In this document: positions 16,521 to 25,473 of the stretch, piece after piece
How the letters are laid out: each line of letters starts with the position of its first letter
Position numbering within the stretch: position 1 is the stretch's first letter
NCBI GenBank assembly: GCA_963807005.1
Contig: CAWDZK010000001.1
Coordinates: 1,084,687-1,148,686, forward strand
Direction of reading: 5' to 3'
Length of the DNA: 64,000 bases
DNA from: CAWDZK01 sp963807005
GTDB taxonomy: Bacteria; Actinomycetota; Actinomycetes; JACCUZ01
Notes under the pieces: model-generated
Databases searched by the model: none
The model's input: only the letters and a program-made list of their open reading frames with translations
Told to the model about the DNA's origin: nothing
Translations under genes and position numbers: made by a program

Positions 16521-17498
16521 GTGCCCGACAGGAATCCAGCGACCACGCCGATGATCGAGGCCGCCGGGCTGGTGAAGCGGTTCGGCGACTTCACGGCGGT
16601 CGACGGCATCGACGTGCTGGTCGAGCGCGGGGAGGCCTTCGGCTTCCTCGGCCCGAACGGCGCCGGGAAGTCCTCCACCATGCGCATGATCGGCTGCGTC
16701 TCACCGGTGACCGACGGCACGTTGCGGGTGCTCGGCCACGACCCCGCAGTCGACGGCGCCCGCATCCGGGCCCGGCTCGGCGTCGTACCGCAGGAGGACA
16801 CCCTCGACCTCGAGCTGTCGGTGATGGAGAACCTCGTCGTCTACGGCCGGTACTTCGGGATGTCGCACAAGCAGGCCGCCCAGCGCGGCCGCGAGCTGCT
16901 GGAGTTCGTCCAGCTCGAGGAGCGGGCGAACAGCCAGGTCGAGTCGATGTCCGGCGGGATGAAGCGCCGGCTCACGATCGCCCGGTCCCTCATCAACGAC
17001 CCCGACCTCCTGCTGCTCGACGAGCCGACCACCGGCCTGGACCCGCAGGCGCGGCACGTGGTCTGGGACCGGCTGTTCCGGCTCAAGCAGCGCGGCGTGA
17101 CGCTCGTGCTGACGACGCACTACATGGACGAGGCCGAGCAGCTGTGCGACCGCCTCGTCGTCATGGACCGCGGGCGGATCGCGGCCGAGGGGTCGCCGAT
17201 CGCCCTGATCCGCGAGTGGTCCACCCGCGAGGTCGTCGAGCTGCGGTTCACGGCCGGTGACAACGAGTCGCACGGCGAGAAGGTCGAGGAGCTGGTCGCC
17301 CAGGCCGGGCGGCCGCTGCAGAAGCTCGTGAGCCGGGTCGAGGTGCTGCCGGACCGGGTGCTGCTCTACAGCGACGACGGCGACGCGACGGTCGGTGAGC
17401 TGCACGGCGCCGGGGTGTCGCCCGACTCGGTGCTGGTGCGGCGCAGCAGCCTCGAGGACGTGTTCCTCCGGCTCACCGGACGGAGCCTGGTGGAGTGA
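16521..17498 (+). CDS. ABC-2 exporter ATP-binding protein (NodI/DrrA type)
   Basis: 325 residues from GTG 16521 (an internal ATG is at 16551). Walker A GPNGAGKSST, signature MSGGMKRRLTIARSL, Walker B LLLLDEPTTGLDP and the switch histidine in LVLTTHYMDEAEQLC are all intact. A NodI/DrrA-like C-terminal segment ends SSLEDVFLRLTGRSL. It forms an exporter with the two following permeases, each linked by a 4-bp GTGA overlap. This set is independent of the exporter at 5-8 kb and differs in its C-terminal domain. The substrate is unknown. Confidence 0.88.
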   Translation: MPDRNPATTPMIEAAGLVKRFGDFTAVDGIDVLVERGEAFGFLGPNGAGKSSTMRMIGCVSPVTDGTLRVLGHDPAVDGARIRARLGVVPQEDTLDLELSVMENLVVYGRYFGMSHKQAAQRGRELLEFVQLEERANSQVESMSGGMKRRLTIARSLINDPDLLLLDEPTTGLDPQARHVVWDRLFRLKQRGVTLVLTTHYMDEAEQLCDRLVVMDRGRIAAEGSPIALIREWSTREVVELRFTAGDNESHGEKVEELVAQAGRPLQKLVSRVEVLPDRVLLYSDDGDATVGELHGAGVSPDSVLVRRSSLEDVFLRLTGRSLVE

Positions 17499-18328
17499 CC
17501 ACGACACTCTCCACCGCCGCCACCGCACCGGCGCTGCCGCCGGCACCGTCGACGGCGCGCCTCGTCGGGCGGGCGCTGGACTTCTGGCGGATGCAGTTCC
17601 GCCGCACCTGGCGGGGCACGTGGGCCAGCACCGTGCTCACACCGCTCGGCTTCCTCGCGGCCATGGGCCTCGGCCTCGGCTCGATCGTCGACAACGGCTC
17701 CGGTGCTGCGAACCTGGGCGGGGTCAGCTACCTCGACTTCATCGCGCCGGGCCTGCTCGCCGCCTCGATCATGCAGCAGGCGAGCTTCGAGTCGAGCTAT
17801 CCCGTGCTCGGTGCGATCAAGTGGGCCAAGCAGTACCACGCACAGCTCGCGACGCCGCTGCGCGTGCGCGACGCCCTGACCGGCCACCTGCTCTGGGTGG
17901 CGGTCCGGCTCGGCATCAGCGCGCTGGTCTTCCTCGTCGTGATGGCACTGTTCACGACGTTCCACTCCTGGTGGGCGGTGCTCTGCCTGCCGGCGGCGGT
18001 GCTGACAGGGATGGCGTTCGTCCCGGGGATCTTCGCCTACGCCGCGACGCTCGAGACCGACAGCGGCTTCGCGCTGATGTTCCGGTTCGCCATCATGCCG
18101 ATGTTCCTGTTCTCCGGGACGTTCTTCCCGGTGTCCCAGCTGCCCGACTGGCTGGAGCCGGTGGCCTACGCGGTGCCGCTATGGCACGGCGTCGACCTGT
18201 GCCGCGACCTCGCTCTCGGCACGGCGTCACTGCTCCCGTCGCTCGGGCACGTGGCGTACCTGCTGCTCTGGGTGGCGGGTGGCTACGCCCTCGCGCTGCG
18301 GACGTTCTCGAAGCGGCTGGTCACGTGA
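17495..18328 (+). CDS. ABC-2 type transporter permease
   Basis: 277 residues. A short proline/alanine-rich cytosolic N terminus is followed by six predicted helices. ABC-2 hallmarks are YLDFIAPGLLAASIMQQASFESSYPV, the loop KWAKQYHAQLATPLRVRDALTGHLLW, and FAIMPMFLFSGTFFPVSQLPDWLEPVAYAVPLWHGVDLCRDL near the end. This is the NodJ/lipo-oligosaccharide exporter subgroup. It overlaps both neighbours by 4 bp and forms a heterodimer with the next protein. Confidence 0.86.
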   Translation: MTTTLSTAATAPALPPAPSTARLVGRALDFWRMQFRRTWRGTWASTVLTPLGFLAAMGLGLGSIVDNGSGAANLGGVSYLDFIAPGLLAASIMQQASFESSYPVLGAIKWAKQYHAQLATPLRVRDALTGHLLWVAVRLGISALVFLVVMALFTTFHSWWAVLCLPAAVLTGMAFVPGIFAYAATLETDSGFALMFRFAIMPMFLFSGTFFPVSQLPDWLEPVAYAVPLWHGVDLCRDLALGTASLLPSLGHVAYLLLWVAGGYALALRTFSKRLVT

Positions 18329-19155
18329 GCGCGCCCGCCGTGCAGCCGTCCTCCATGCGGCTCACGCCGCCGCTGCTGCAGCGCTTCGTCGGAACGGGCG
18401 GCGCGCGACACCTCGTGGAGCGCAACGCGCGCGTCTACCGGCGCGAGTGGCTGGTGCTGGTCTCCGGGTTCCTCGAGCCGATCTTCTACCTGTTCTCGCT
18501 CGGCATCGGCGTCGCGAAGCTGGTGGGCGACGTGGCGCTGCCGGGCGGCGAGGTGGTCACCTACACCGCGTTCGTCGCGCCGGCGATGCTCGCAGCCAGC
18601 GCCATGAACGGCGCCATCATCGACGCGACGTTCAGCCTGTTCTTCAAGCTGAAGTACAACAAGCTCTACGACGCCGTGCTCGCCACGCCGGTGACTCCCG
18701 TCGACGTCGCGATCGGTGAGATCACCTGGGCGCTGATGCGCGGGTCGCTCTACTCGATCTCGTTCGTCGTGGTCATGCTGCTGATGGGGCTGATCTCGTC
18801 CTGGTGGGCGGTGCTCGCGATCCCCGTGGTCGTCCTCACCGGGTTCGCGTTCGCCGCGATCGGCACCGCCTGCACGACGTACATGCGGTCATGGCAGGAC
18901 TTCAGCTACATCACCCTCGTGCAGCTGCCGATCTTCCTGTTCTCCGCTACGTTCTACCCGCTGTCGGTCTACCCCGAGTCGTTGCAGTGGGTCGTCCGGA
19001 GCTCGCCGCTGTACCACTCGGCGACGCTGCTCCGCGAGCTCACCACCGGCACCGTCGGGCTGGACTCGTTCGCGCACGTCGCCGTGCTGGTGGCCCTCGG
19101 CCTCGTCGGCATGGTCGTCACCGGCCGCCGCCTGGAGAAGCTGCTGCTCACCTAG
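18325..19155 (+). CDS. ABC-2 type transporter permease
   Basis: 276 residues from GTG 18325. It is a paralogue of the preceding permease with the same landmarks: YTAFVAPAMLAASAMNGAIIDATF, FFKLKYNKLYDAVLATPVTPVDVAIGEITW, and LPIFLFSATFYPLSVYPESLQWVVRSSPLYHSATLLREL. Six helices are expected. Its TAG stop (19153-19155) overlaps the TAG stop of the convergent minus-strand gene within a shared CTAG, leaving no room for an intergenic terminator. Confidence 0.86.
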   Translation: MSAPAVQPSSMRLTPPLLQRFVGTGGARHLVERNARVYRREWLVLVSGFLEPIFYLFSLGIGVAKLVGDVALPGGEVVTYTAFVAPAMLAASAMNGAIIDATFSLFFKLKYNKLYDAVLATPVTPVDVAIGEITWALMRGSLYSISFVVVMLLMGLISSWWAVLAIPVVVLTGFAFAAIGTACTTYMRSWQDFSYITLVQLPIFLFSATFYPLSVYPESLQWVVRSSPLYHSATLLRELTTGTVGLDSFAHVAVLVALGLVGMVVTGRRLEKLLLT

Positions 19156-20411
19156 GACGTCGTGATCTCCAGCCGGTGCCAGGTCTCGGCCCCGTCGTCG
19201 GTGCGCCAGAGCGCGCTGCCGACGACGGCGTACCCGACGTCCCCGCTGGTGAACCCCAGGTAGCCCACGTCGCCGCCGCCGGTCGGCGGGTCGGACACGG
19301 CGGCCAGCCGACCGTCGGCCGAGAGCCGTGACAGCGGTTGCTGGGGGATCGCGACGACCGCCTCGTCGGGCATGCGCGCCCCGACGCTGACGGAGTTGGG
19401 CAGCGCGCCCTGACCGGTGTCCACCGGGACGGTGGTCCACGAGCTGCCGTCGTCGCCCGAGGTCGCCAGGAAGGCGGCGGTGCCGGTGACGCAGGTGGCC
19501 CACAGGCTGCCCGACCCGGACAGGCGGACGTCGACCGCGGAGGCGCACGGGTTCGGCACCCGGGCGAAGTCGCCGGAGGCGTTCGTCCAGGCAGCGTCGC
19601 CGGTGCCGAGGACCACCACCCGGGTCCCCTGGACGGCGAGGTCGGCCGGTCCGGTCACGTCGATGCCGTCGGCTCGCTGCCAGTCGTCGCTGCCGACAGG
19701 AGAGCTCCACAGCTGCTCGTGCGAGCCGCCGACGTCCACCAGCGCCCAGACCGTGCCGGCCGCGGCCTCGAGCCGGTGCACCTGGCCGGGAAGGGTGACC
19801 TCCGACCAGCCCTGGCCGCCGTCGTGCGTCGACCAGAGACCGCCGCCGAACAGCCACCCGTCGGTGGCGCTGCCGAACCGGACGTACGCCGCGTTCCCGG
19901 CCCGGACGCCCTCGACGTCGTTGACAGCCGTGGCGTCCGCGGGCACGGGCAGCCCGGACCAGGTGTCCCCGCCGTCCCGTGACTCGGCCAGCCGGAGACA
20001 GCTCGGGTCGCAGCGGCCGGTGGTCCGGCCGAGCGCGACGAGGGTGCGGGTGCTGATCGCCGTCACCGACGTCACGCCCGCGTCGCTCCACGGCTGTGCG
20101 AGCCCGACCCCGGCCGGCGCGGTCGGCGTGGGACTGGCGGTGCTGGTCGGCCGCCCGGAGGTGGGTGATGCCGCACTGTCCACCGGCCCCGACGTCAGCA
20201 CCTCGGGGTGCGAGAGCGCGGCGCTCCCGACGACGACGGCGACGACGGCTGTCGCGGCGACGGCGCCGGCGGCGGCCCGACGACGACGGCGCCGCGTCAC
20301 GCCGGCCCGGATCGCCGGGATGCCCACCAGGTGCGTCGGCAACGTCAGCCGGTCGTCGGTCAGCAGGTCGCGCAGGTCGCGCTCCAGCGGGTCGCGGTCT
20401 AGCGGGTCCAT
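19152..20411 (-). CDS. Membrane-anchored BNR/Asp-box repeat protein, probable partner of the adjacent sigma factor
   Basis: 419 residues. The cytosolic N terminus (about 1-45) ends in a run of arginines, then one membrane helix (AAAGAVAATAVVAVVVGSAAL), a Ser/Thr/Pro linker, and a roughly 320-residue extracellular region. That region has at least four Asp-box motifs: SRDGGDTW, STHDGGQGW, SGDDGSSW and RTDDGAETW. These mark a sialidase-like or YCF48-like beta-propeller. The gene overlaps the SigE-family sigma gene by 13 bp and must be co-translated. The topology, a short inner domain plus an outer sensor, suggests an anti-sigma-like signalling role; no zinc anti-sigma motif is visible. ATG 20411 is chosen. 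Confidence 0.75.
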   Translation of the reverse strand: MDPLDRDPLERDLRDLLTDDRLTLPTHLVGIPAIRAGVTRRRRRRAAAGAVAATAVVAVVVGSAALSHPEVLTSGPVDSAASPTSGRPTSTASPTPTAPAGVGLAQPWSDAGVTSVTAISTRTLVALGRTTGRCDPSCLRLAESRDGGDTWSGLPVPADATAVNDVEGVRAGNAAYVRFGSATDGWLFGGGLWSTHDGGQGWSEVTLPGQVHRLEAAAGTVWALVDVGGSHEQLWSSPVGSDDWQRADGIDVTGPADLAVQGTRVVVLGTGDAAWTNASGDFARVPNPCASAVDVRLSGSGSLWATCVTGTAAFLATSGDDGSSWTTVPVDTGQGALPNSVSVGARMPDEAVVAIPQQPLSRLSADGRLAAVSDPPTGGGDVGYLGFTSGDVGYAVVGSALWRTDDGAETWHRLEITTS

Positions 20412-20908
20412 GTGCGCACCCCCTCGGAGTCGGTGGTGGCACGCTCGCGCAGCTTCGCGAGCGCCCGGAAGGTCGAGCTCTTCACCGTGCCGACCGAGCA
20501 GCCCAGCGTCGCGGCGGTGTCGGCCTCGGACAGGTCCTCGTAGTAGCGCAGCACCAGGACGGCCCGCTGCCGCGGCGGCAGGGTCGCCAGGGCGGCCCAC
20601 AGGTCGGCGTCGAAGGCGCGCTCGGCGACCCGTGGGTCGTACGCCGCGTCCGGGGCGTCCGCGACCAGGCGCTCCCGGCGGTAGCGCCGCCAGACGCTCA
20701 CGTGCCGGTTCACGATCGCGCGCCGGACGTACGCGACCGGGTCGTCCTTGCGCACCACCCGGTCCCAGGACATCAACGTGCGCTCCAGCGCGTCCTGGAC
20801 CAGGTCCGCGGCACGGTGCGGGTCGCCGGTGAGGAGGTGGGCGAACCGCAGCAGCTCGCGCATCCGGCCGCGTGCGAACGCGTCGAACGCGTCCTGCTCG
20901 TCAGCCAT
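20399..20908 (-). CDS. SigE-family (ECF) RNA polymerase sigma factor
   Basis: 169 residues. Region 2 spans FDAFARGRMRELLRFAHLLTGDPHRAADLVQDALERTLMSW with the -10-binding helix. Region 4 covers ALATLPPRQRAVLVLRYYEDLSEADTAATLGCSVGTVKSSTFRALAKLRE with a helix-turn-helix for the -35 element. The residues between and the short total length match the SigE/SCO-type ECF group of actinobacteria. ATG 20908 is chosen over GTG 20911 because AAGGGG lies four bases before it. The following gene encodes a membrane-bound sensor-like protein. Confidence 0.88.
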   Translation of the reverse strand: MADEQDAFDAFARGRMRELLRFAHLLTGDPHRAADLVQDALERTLMSWDRVVRKDDPVAYVRRAIVNRHVSVWRRYRRERLVADAPDAAYDPRVAERAFDADLWAALATLPPRQRAVLVLRYYEDLSEADTAATLGCSVGTVKSSTFRALAKLRERATTDSEGVRTWTR

Positions 20909-20971
20909 CACGCCCCTTGCGACGTCTCACGGGTGCAAAAGGTTGCCCGTGCAGGTCGTCTCGTCGCCCGG

Positions 20972-21505
20972 TCAGCAGACCCGGTGCACCCGGGCCGTGT
21001 CGAGGTCGTAGAGGAATCCCCCGACCGGCAGGTCCCGCAGGTACGGCCACGACCGGACCCGCTGGGTGTCCTGGCGCAGCGCCTGCTCCTGGTCGTCGGT
21101 GGTCAGGAAGGAGATGCTGCGGGTGTCCGGGCCGCCGGCGGCCGCCACCGCCGCGTGCACGTCGGACTCGTCGCCGGTGGCCATCCGGCAGCCGGTGTGG
21201 GCCACCACCATCACCCGGTCGACGCCGAGCAGGTAGCGCGCCAGCACCAGGGTGCGGAGCACGTCGTCGGTGACCCGGGCGCCCGCGTTGCGCAGGATCT
21301 TGGCGTCGCCGGGGACCAGTCCGAGCATCCGCAGCGGGTCGATCCGGGAGTCCATGCAGGTGAGCACGGCGAGGCCGCGCGCAGCCCGGGCCTCGAGCTT
21401 CGAGGGCTGCACGCTGCCCGCGAAGCTGTCGTTGGCCGCGAGGACGTCGGCGAAGGTCGTGTCGTCTGCGACGGGCTCGTTGCCCGAGGAGTCCATGTCT
21501 GGCAC
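20972..21505 (-). CDS. Beta-class carbonic anhydrase
   Basis: 177 residues. Zinc ligands are visible in CMDSRIDPLRMLGL (Cys-x-Asp-x-Arg, about residues 50-54) and in VMVVAHTGCRM (His-x2-Cys, about 102-105). The short form with FLYDLDTARVHRVC at the end is typical of actinobacteria. It hydrates CO2 to bicarbonate for carboxylation reactions and pH balance. It starts at GTG 21505; an ATG at 21496 is an alternative. On the minus strand TAGGCT (21517-21512) lies six bases before the GTG, a leaderless arrangement. Confidence 0.9.
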   Translation of the reverse strand: MPDMDSSGNEPVADDTTFADVLAANDSFAGSVQPSKLEARAARGLAVLTCMDSRIDPLRMLGLVPGDAKILRNAGARVTDDVLRTLVLARYLLGVDRVMVVAHTGCRMATGDESDVHAAVAAAGGPDTRSISFLTTDDQEQALRQDTQRVRSWPYLRDLPVGGFLYDLDTARVHRVC

Positions 21506-21511
21506 GCCCGC

Positions 21512-21517
21512 AGCCTA
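21512..21517 (-). promoter_or_regulatory. Leaderless -10 element for carbonic anhydrase
   Basis: Minus-strand TAGGCT is followed by six bases (GCGGGC) and the GTG start at 21505. Confidence 0.5.
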
Positions 21518-21568
21518 GGACCCCCGGTCGCGGTGCCCTCCGGTACCTCGGGCAGGGATACTGGACCG

Positions 21569-21760
21569 GTGCGTCGGACCGACTTCTGGGAGCGGATGCG
21601 GGCGGTCTTCGGGCCGCACGCCGAGTCCGTCGTCGAGCTGCACGTCCTGCGTGAGCTGGACGGCCGGACGCCTGCGGAGGCGCTGGCCGCGGGGGAGTCG
21701 ACCCAGGTGGTCTGGCGCGCGGTCTGCGAGGGTCACGACGTGCCCGCCGCGCACCGCTGA
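21569..21760 (+). CDS. DUF3046 protein
   Basis: 63 residues, VRRTDFWERMRAVFGPHAESVVELHVL followed by LDGRTPAEALAAGESTQVVWRAVCEGHDVP. This matches the DUF3046 family, short proteins encoded just upstream of recA in many actinobacteria. Function is unknown. GATACT at 21557-21562 lies six bases before the GTG, so the message is probably leaderless. The location immediately before the recA promoter confirms the assignment. Confidence 0.85.
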   Translation: MRRTDFWERMRAVFGPHAESVVELHVLRELDGRTPAEALAAGESTQVVWRAVCEGHDVPAAHR

Positions 21761-21824
21761 TCCCGGGGGCACTGCTCGGGCGGAGTTCGGCACCGGCGTG
21801 TCGCGGGTGTCCTGGCCCGTGATC

Positions 21825-21845
21825 GAACACCTGTTCGGGTAATCT
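21825..21845 (+). promoter_or_regulatory. LexA (SOS) box and promoter upstream of recA
   Basis: GAACACCTGTTC at 21825-21836 is a perfect match to the actinobacterial SOS box GAAC-N4-GTTC. A strong -10, TAATCT, follows at 21840-21845, so LexA would cover the promoter spacer. A second -10, TAGGTT, lies at 21919-21924 closer to the gene, giving a two-promoter arrangement as known for mycobacterial recA. Confidence 0.85.
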
Positions 21846-21973
21846 CCACAGGTGTCGGACCTGGTGCTCCCGGTCCACAACTCGGTCGCGAGACCGGTGT
21901 TGTGTCCGGGGCCGGTTCTAGGTTCGGGCACGTGACGAAGACATCGCGAACCTCCTCCACCGGGACGGCACCC

Positions 21974-23035
<1,062 letters not shown>

Positions 23036-23045
23036 GCGTCCCGGC

Positions 23046-23657
23046 GTGCGCACCACCACACGGCGGACAGGACCCCGGTCGGCGGCTGCCGGGGTCGACC
23101 CGGACGGGCCGACCCCCGGCAGCCTCGCGGCGGAGGGACCCGAGCCGGACCCGGCGTCGGTGGCCCGCAGCATCGTGCTGCGCAAGCTCACCGCGGCCCC
23201 GCGGTCCCGCGCGCAGCTCGCGGCCGACCTCGCGGCCCGCGACGTCCCCGACGACGTGGCCGCGGCGGTCCTCGACCGGTTCACCGAGGTGGGCCTCGTC
23301 GACGACGCGGCCTTCGCCGAGGCGTGGGTCCGGTCCCGGCATGCCGGTCGGGGGCTGTCCCGGCGGGCGCTGCGCCAGGAGCTGCGTGCGAAGGGGGTGG
23401 ACGAGGAGACCGTGTCCTGCGCGGTCGAGACCATCGACGACGACGCCGAAGTGGACGCCGCCCGCGCGCTGGTCGCCCGCCGCCTGGCGGCGACGCGCGG
23501 CCTGCCGGTCGAGGCGCGGCTACGCCGGCTGGTCGGGCAGCTGGCTCGCAAGGGCTACCCGGGCGGCCTCGCGATGCGGGTGGTCCGGGACGCGCTCTCC
23601 GCCGAGGGGACCGACCCGGACGACGACGCGTCGGCCGACCGGTTTCCAGCCACCTGA
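23046..23657 (+). CDS. recX: RecA regulatory protein RecX
   Basis: 203 residues from GTG 23046. After a variable 45-residue N-terminal part come the three-helix RecX repeats: SIVLRKLTAAPRSRAQLAADLAARDVPDDVAAAVLDRF, EVGLVDDAAFAEAWVRSR (the RecX L-I-D-D-x-x-F-A hallmark) and RRLVGQLARKGYPGGLAMRVVRDAL. RecX binds RecA filaments and limits their activity. It lies directly after recA, almost certainly on the same transcript. Confidence 0.92.
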   Translation: MRTTTRRTGPRSAAAGVDPDGPTPGSLAAEGPEPDPASVARSIVLRKLTAAPRSRAQLAADLAARDVPDDVAAAVLDRFTEVGLVDDAAFAEAWVRSRHAGRGLSRRALRQELRAKGVDEETVSCAVETIDDDAEVDAARALVARRLAATRGLPVEARLRRLVGQLARKGYPGGLAMRVVRDALSAEGTDPDDDASADRFPAT

Positions 23658-23675
23658 CCTGCGACGACGGGCGGC

Positions 23676-23704
23676 TTGACCGCTCCGCGGGGCGGTCGTA
23701 GCCT
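23676..23704 (+). promoter_or_regulatory. Promoter for the rny leader transcript
   Basis: TTGACC (23676-23681), a 17-bp spacer and TAGCCT (23699-23704) give a textbook housekeeping-type promoter. It lies only 18 bp after the recX stop and about 270 bp before the rny start. Confidence 0.6.
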
Positions 23705-23707
23705 CCG

Positions 23708-23739
23708 AGCACGGGCACCCGGCGACGGGTGCCCGTGCT
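23708..23739 (+). ncRNA. Structured 5' leader of rny beginning with a 13-bp hairpin
   Basis: AGCACGGGCACCC (23708-23720) pairs perfectly with GGGTGCCCGTGCT (23727-23739) around a six-base loop. The stem starts where transcription from the upstream promoter should begin. The remaining leader to 23971 is GC-rich, with another inverted repeat near 23788-23810, and shows no credible gene. The hairpin could instead be the recA-recX terminator. Confidence 0.45.
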
Positions 23740-23971
23740 GGATGTGGGACACCCGCGCGAGCGGGCTGCGAGAGATTCCTGACCCGGGCGGCCGGATCCT
23801 CGGCCGGCCGAAGCTGTGGTCACTGCACGGCACGAGGAGCGGGTCCGTGCGCCGCCCAGGCGGCGCCCGTCTGCCCCGACGCGGCGTGCGACGGAACCCG
23901 CCGCGGCTGCCCGTGCCCGGTCCTGCCGCGCGGCCGTGGCCGACTCGCGACCGCCGGACGAGGAGGCGGAC

Positions 23972-25378
23972 GTGAGCGAGCTGGCCGATACGGCACCGGT
24001 GGTCCTGCTGGCGGGTGTCACGCTCGCAGCGCTCGCTCTGCTCGCGCTCGCCCTCGTGCATGCCGGCCGCACCCGGCGGTTCGACCTGGACCGCCGCGAG
24101 CAGCGGCTGTCGGTGCGCGAGGACCGGTTGGACGACCGGGGCCACCAGCTGGAGGAGCGGGCCCGGAACCTGACCCGTCGGGAGGCGGAGCTCGAGGACC
24201 GCGGCCGGGAGCTGGAGCGGCTGGCCGCGGACCGGCGGGCGGCGCTCGAGCGGGTGGCCGGGATCTCCGCCGACGCCGCCCGCGCCGAGCTGCTGGCGGA
24301 GGTCGAGAGGGAGGCGCGTACGGCCGCAGCCTTGACGGTCCGCGACGCCGAGCGCGCCGCCCGTACCGAGGCGGACCGGCGGGCCCGGGAGGTGGTGGTG
24401 GCCGCCGTCCAGCGGGTCGCCGCGGCCCAGACGGCCGAGTCGGTGGTGGCGTCGGTCACGCTGTCCGGTGACGACATGAAGGGGCGGATCATCGGCCGCG
24501 AGGGTCGCAACATCAGGACGTTCGAGTCGGTCACCGGCACGAACCTCATCGTCGACGAGGCGCCGGACTCTGTGCTGGTCTCCTGCTTCGACCCGGTGCG
24601 ACGGGAGACCGCCCGGGCGACGCTCGAGGCGCTCGTGCTGGACGGCCGGATCCACCCGCAGCGGATCGAGGACGCCTACCGGGTGGCGAGCAAAGAGGTC
24701 GAGGCGCGCTGTCTGCGCGCCGCCGAGGACGCGCTCGCGGAGGTCGGTGTCGCCGACCTGGACCCCGAGCTGGTCCGCCACCTCGGGCTGCTGAAGTACC
24801 GCACGTCGTACGGGCAGAACGTGCTGGCCCACGTCGTCGAGACCGCGCACCTGGCCGGGCTGATGGCCCACGAGCTCGGGCTGGACGCCGCGTTGCTGCG
24901 CCGCTGCGGGCTCCTGCACGACGTCGGCAAGGCGCTCACGCACGACTCCGACGGCTCGCACGCGGCGGTCGGTGCAGACCTCGCCCGGCGCCATGGCGAG
25001 CACCCGGACGTGGTGCACGCCATCGAGGCCCACCACGGGGAGGTGCCGCCGAACACGCTCGAGGCGGTGCTCACCCAGGCGGCGGATGCCATCAGCGGCA
25101 GCCGGCCGGGAGCGCGACGCGACTCGACCGAGGCCTTCGTCACCCGGATGCAGAAGCTCGAGCAGATCGCCGGTTCCTACGCCGGCGTGGAGCGGGCCTT
25201 CGCGATGCACTCCGGCCACGACCTCCGGGTGATGGTCCTGCCCGAGTCCGTCGACGACATCCAGGCGCAGGTGCTGGCGCGCGAGATCGCGAAGCAGGTG
25301 GAGCACGACCTGAGCTATCCCGGCCAGGTGAAGGTGACCGTGGTCCGGGAGTCCCGGGCGATCGAGATCGCCCGCTGA
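23972..25378 (+). CDS. rny: Ribonuclease Y
   Basis: 468 residues from GTG 23972, with GAGGAGG at 23960-23966. An N-terminal membrane helix (VVLLAGVTLAALALLALALV) is followed by a long charged coiled coil (about 35-155). A KH domain with MKGRIIGREGRNIRTFESVTG comes next, then an HD domain with LLHDVGKALTHDSDGSHAAVGADL, the metal-binding histidine and aspartates. RNase Y initiates mRNA decay at the membrane. Actinobacteria usually rely on RNase E/G and J, and Rny occurs in only some lineages, so it is a useful taxonomic clue. Confidence 0.92.
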   Translation: MSELADTAPVVLLAGVTLAALALLALALVHAGRTRRFDLDRREQRLSVREDRLDDRGHQLEERARNLTRREAELEDRGRELERLAADRRAALERVAGISADAARAELLAEVEREARTAAALTVRDAERAARTEADRRAREVVVAAVQRVAAAQTAESVVASVTLSGDDMKGRIIGREGRNIRTFESVTGTNLIVDEAPDSVLVSCFDPVRRETARATLEALVLDGRIHPQRIEDAYRVASKEVEARCLRAAEDALAEVGVADLDPELVRHLGLLKYRTSYGQNVLAHVVETAHLAGLMAHELGLDAALLRRCGLLHDVGKALTHDSDGSHAAVGADLARRHGEHPDVVHAIEAHHGEVPPNTLEAVLTQAADAISGSRPGARRDSTEAFVTRMQKLEQIAGSYAGVERAFAMHSGHDLRVMVLPESVDDIQAQVLAREIAKQVEHDLSYPGQVKVTVVRESRAIEIAR

Positions 25379-25461
25379 CCCGCCGCGATCAGGGCTGCGG
25401 GCCGACGGATGGATGGCGGCGGCGGTGCCGGTGAACGGCCGGGCTCCCGAGGGCGGCGCCG

Positions 25462-25473
25462 TAGGGTCGCCGG
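25462..25473 (+). promoter_or_regulatory. Leaderless -10 element for the PemK-like gene
   Basis: TAGGGT (25462-25467) is followed by six bases and ATG 25474. Confidence 0.5.

Noticed and set aside
23676..23975. A 99-codon frame in the rny leader (with ATG at 23741), overlapping the rny start
   Set aside because: Arginine/proline-rich with no recognisable domain, its front overlaps the promoter and hairpin, and there is no ribosome-binding site.
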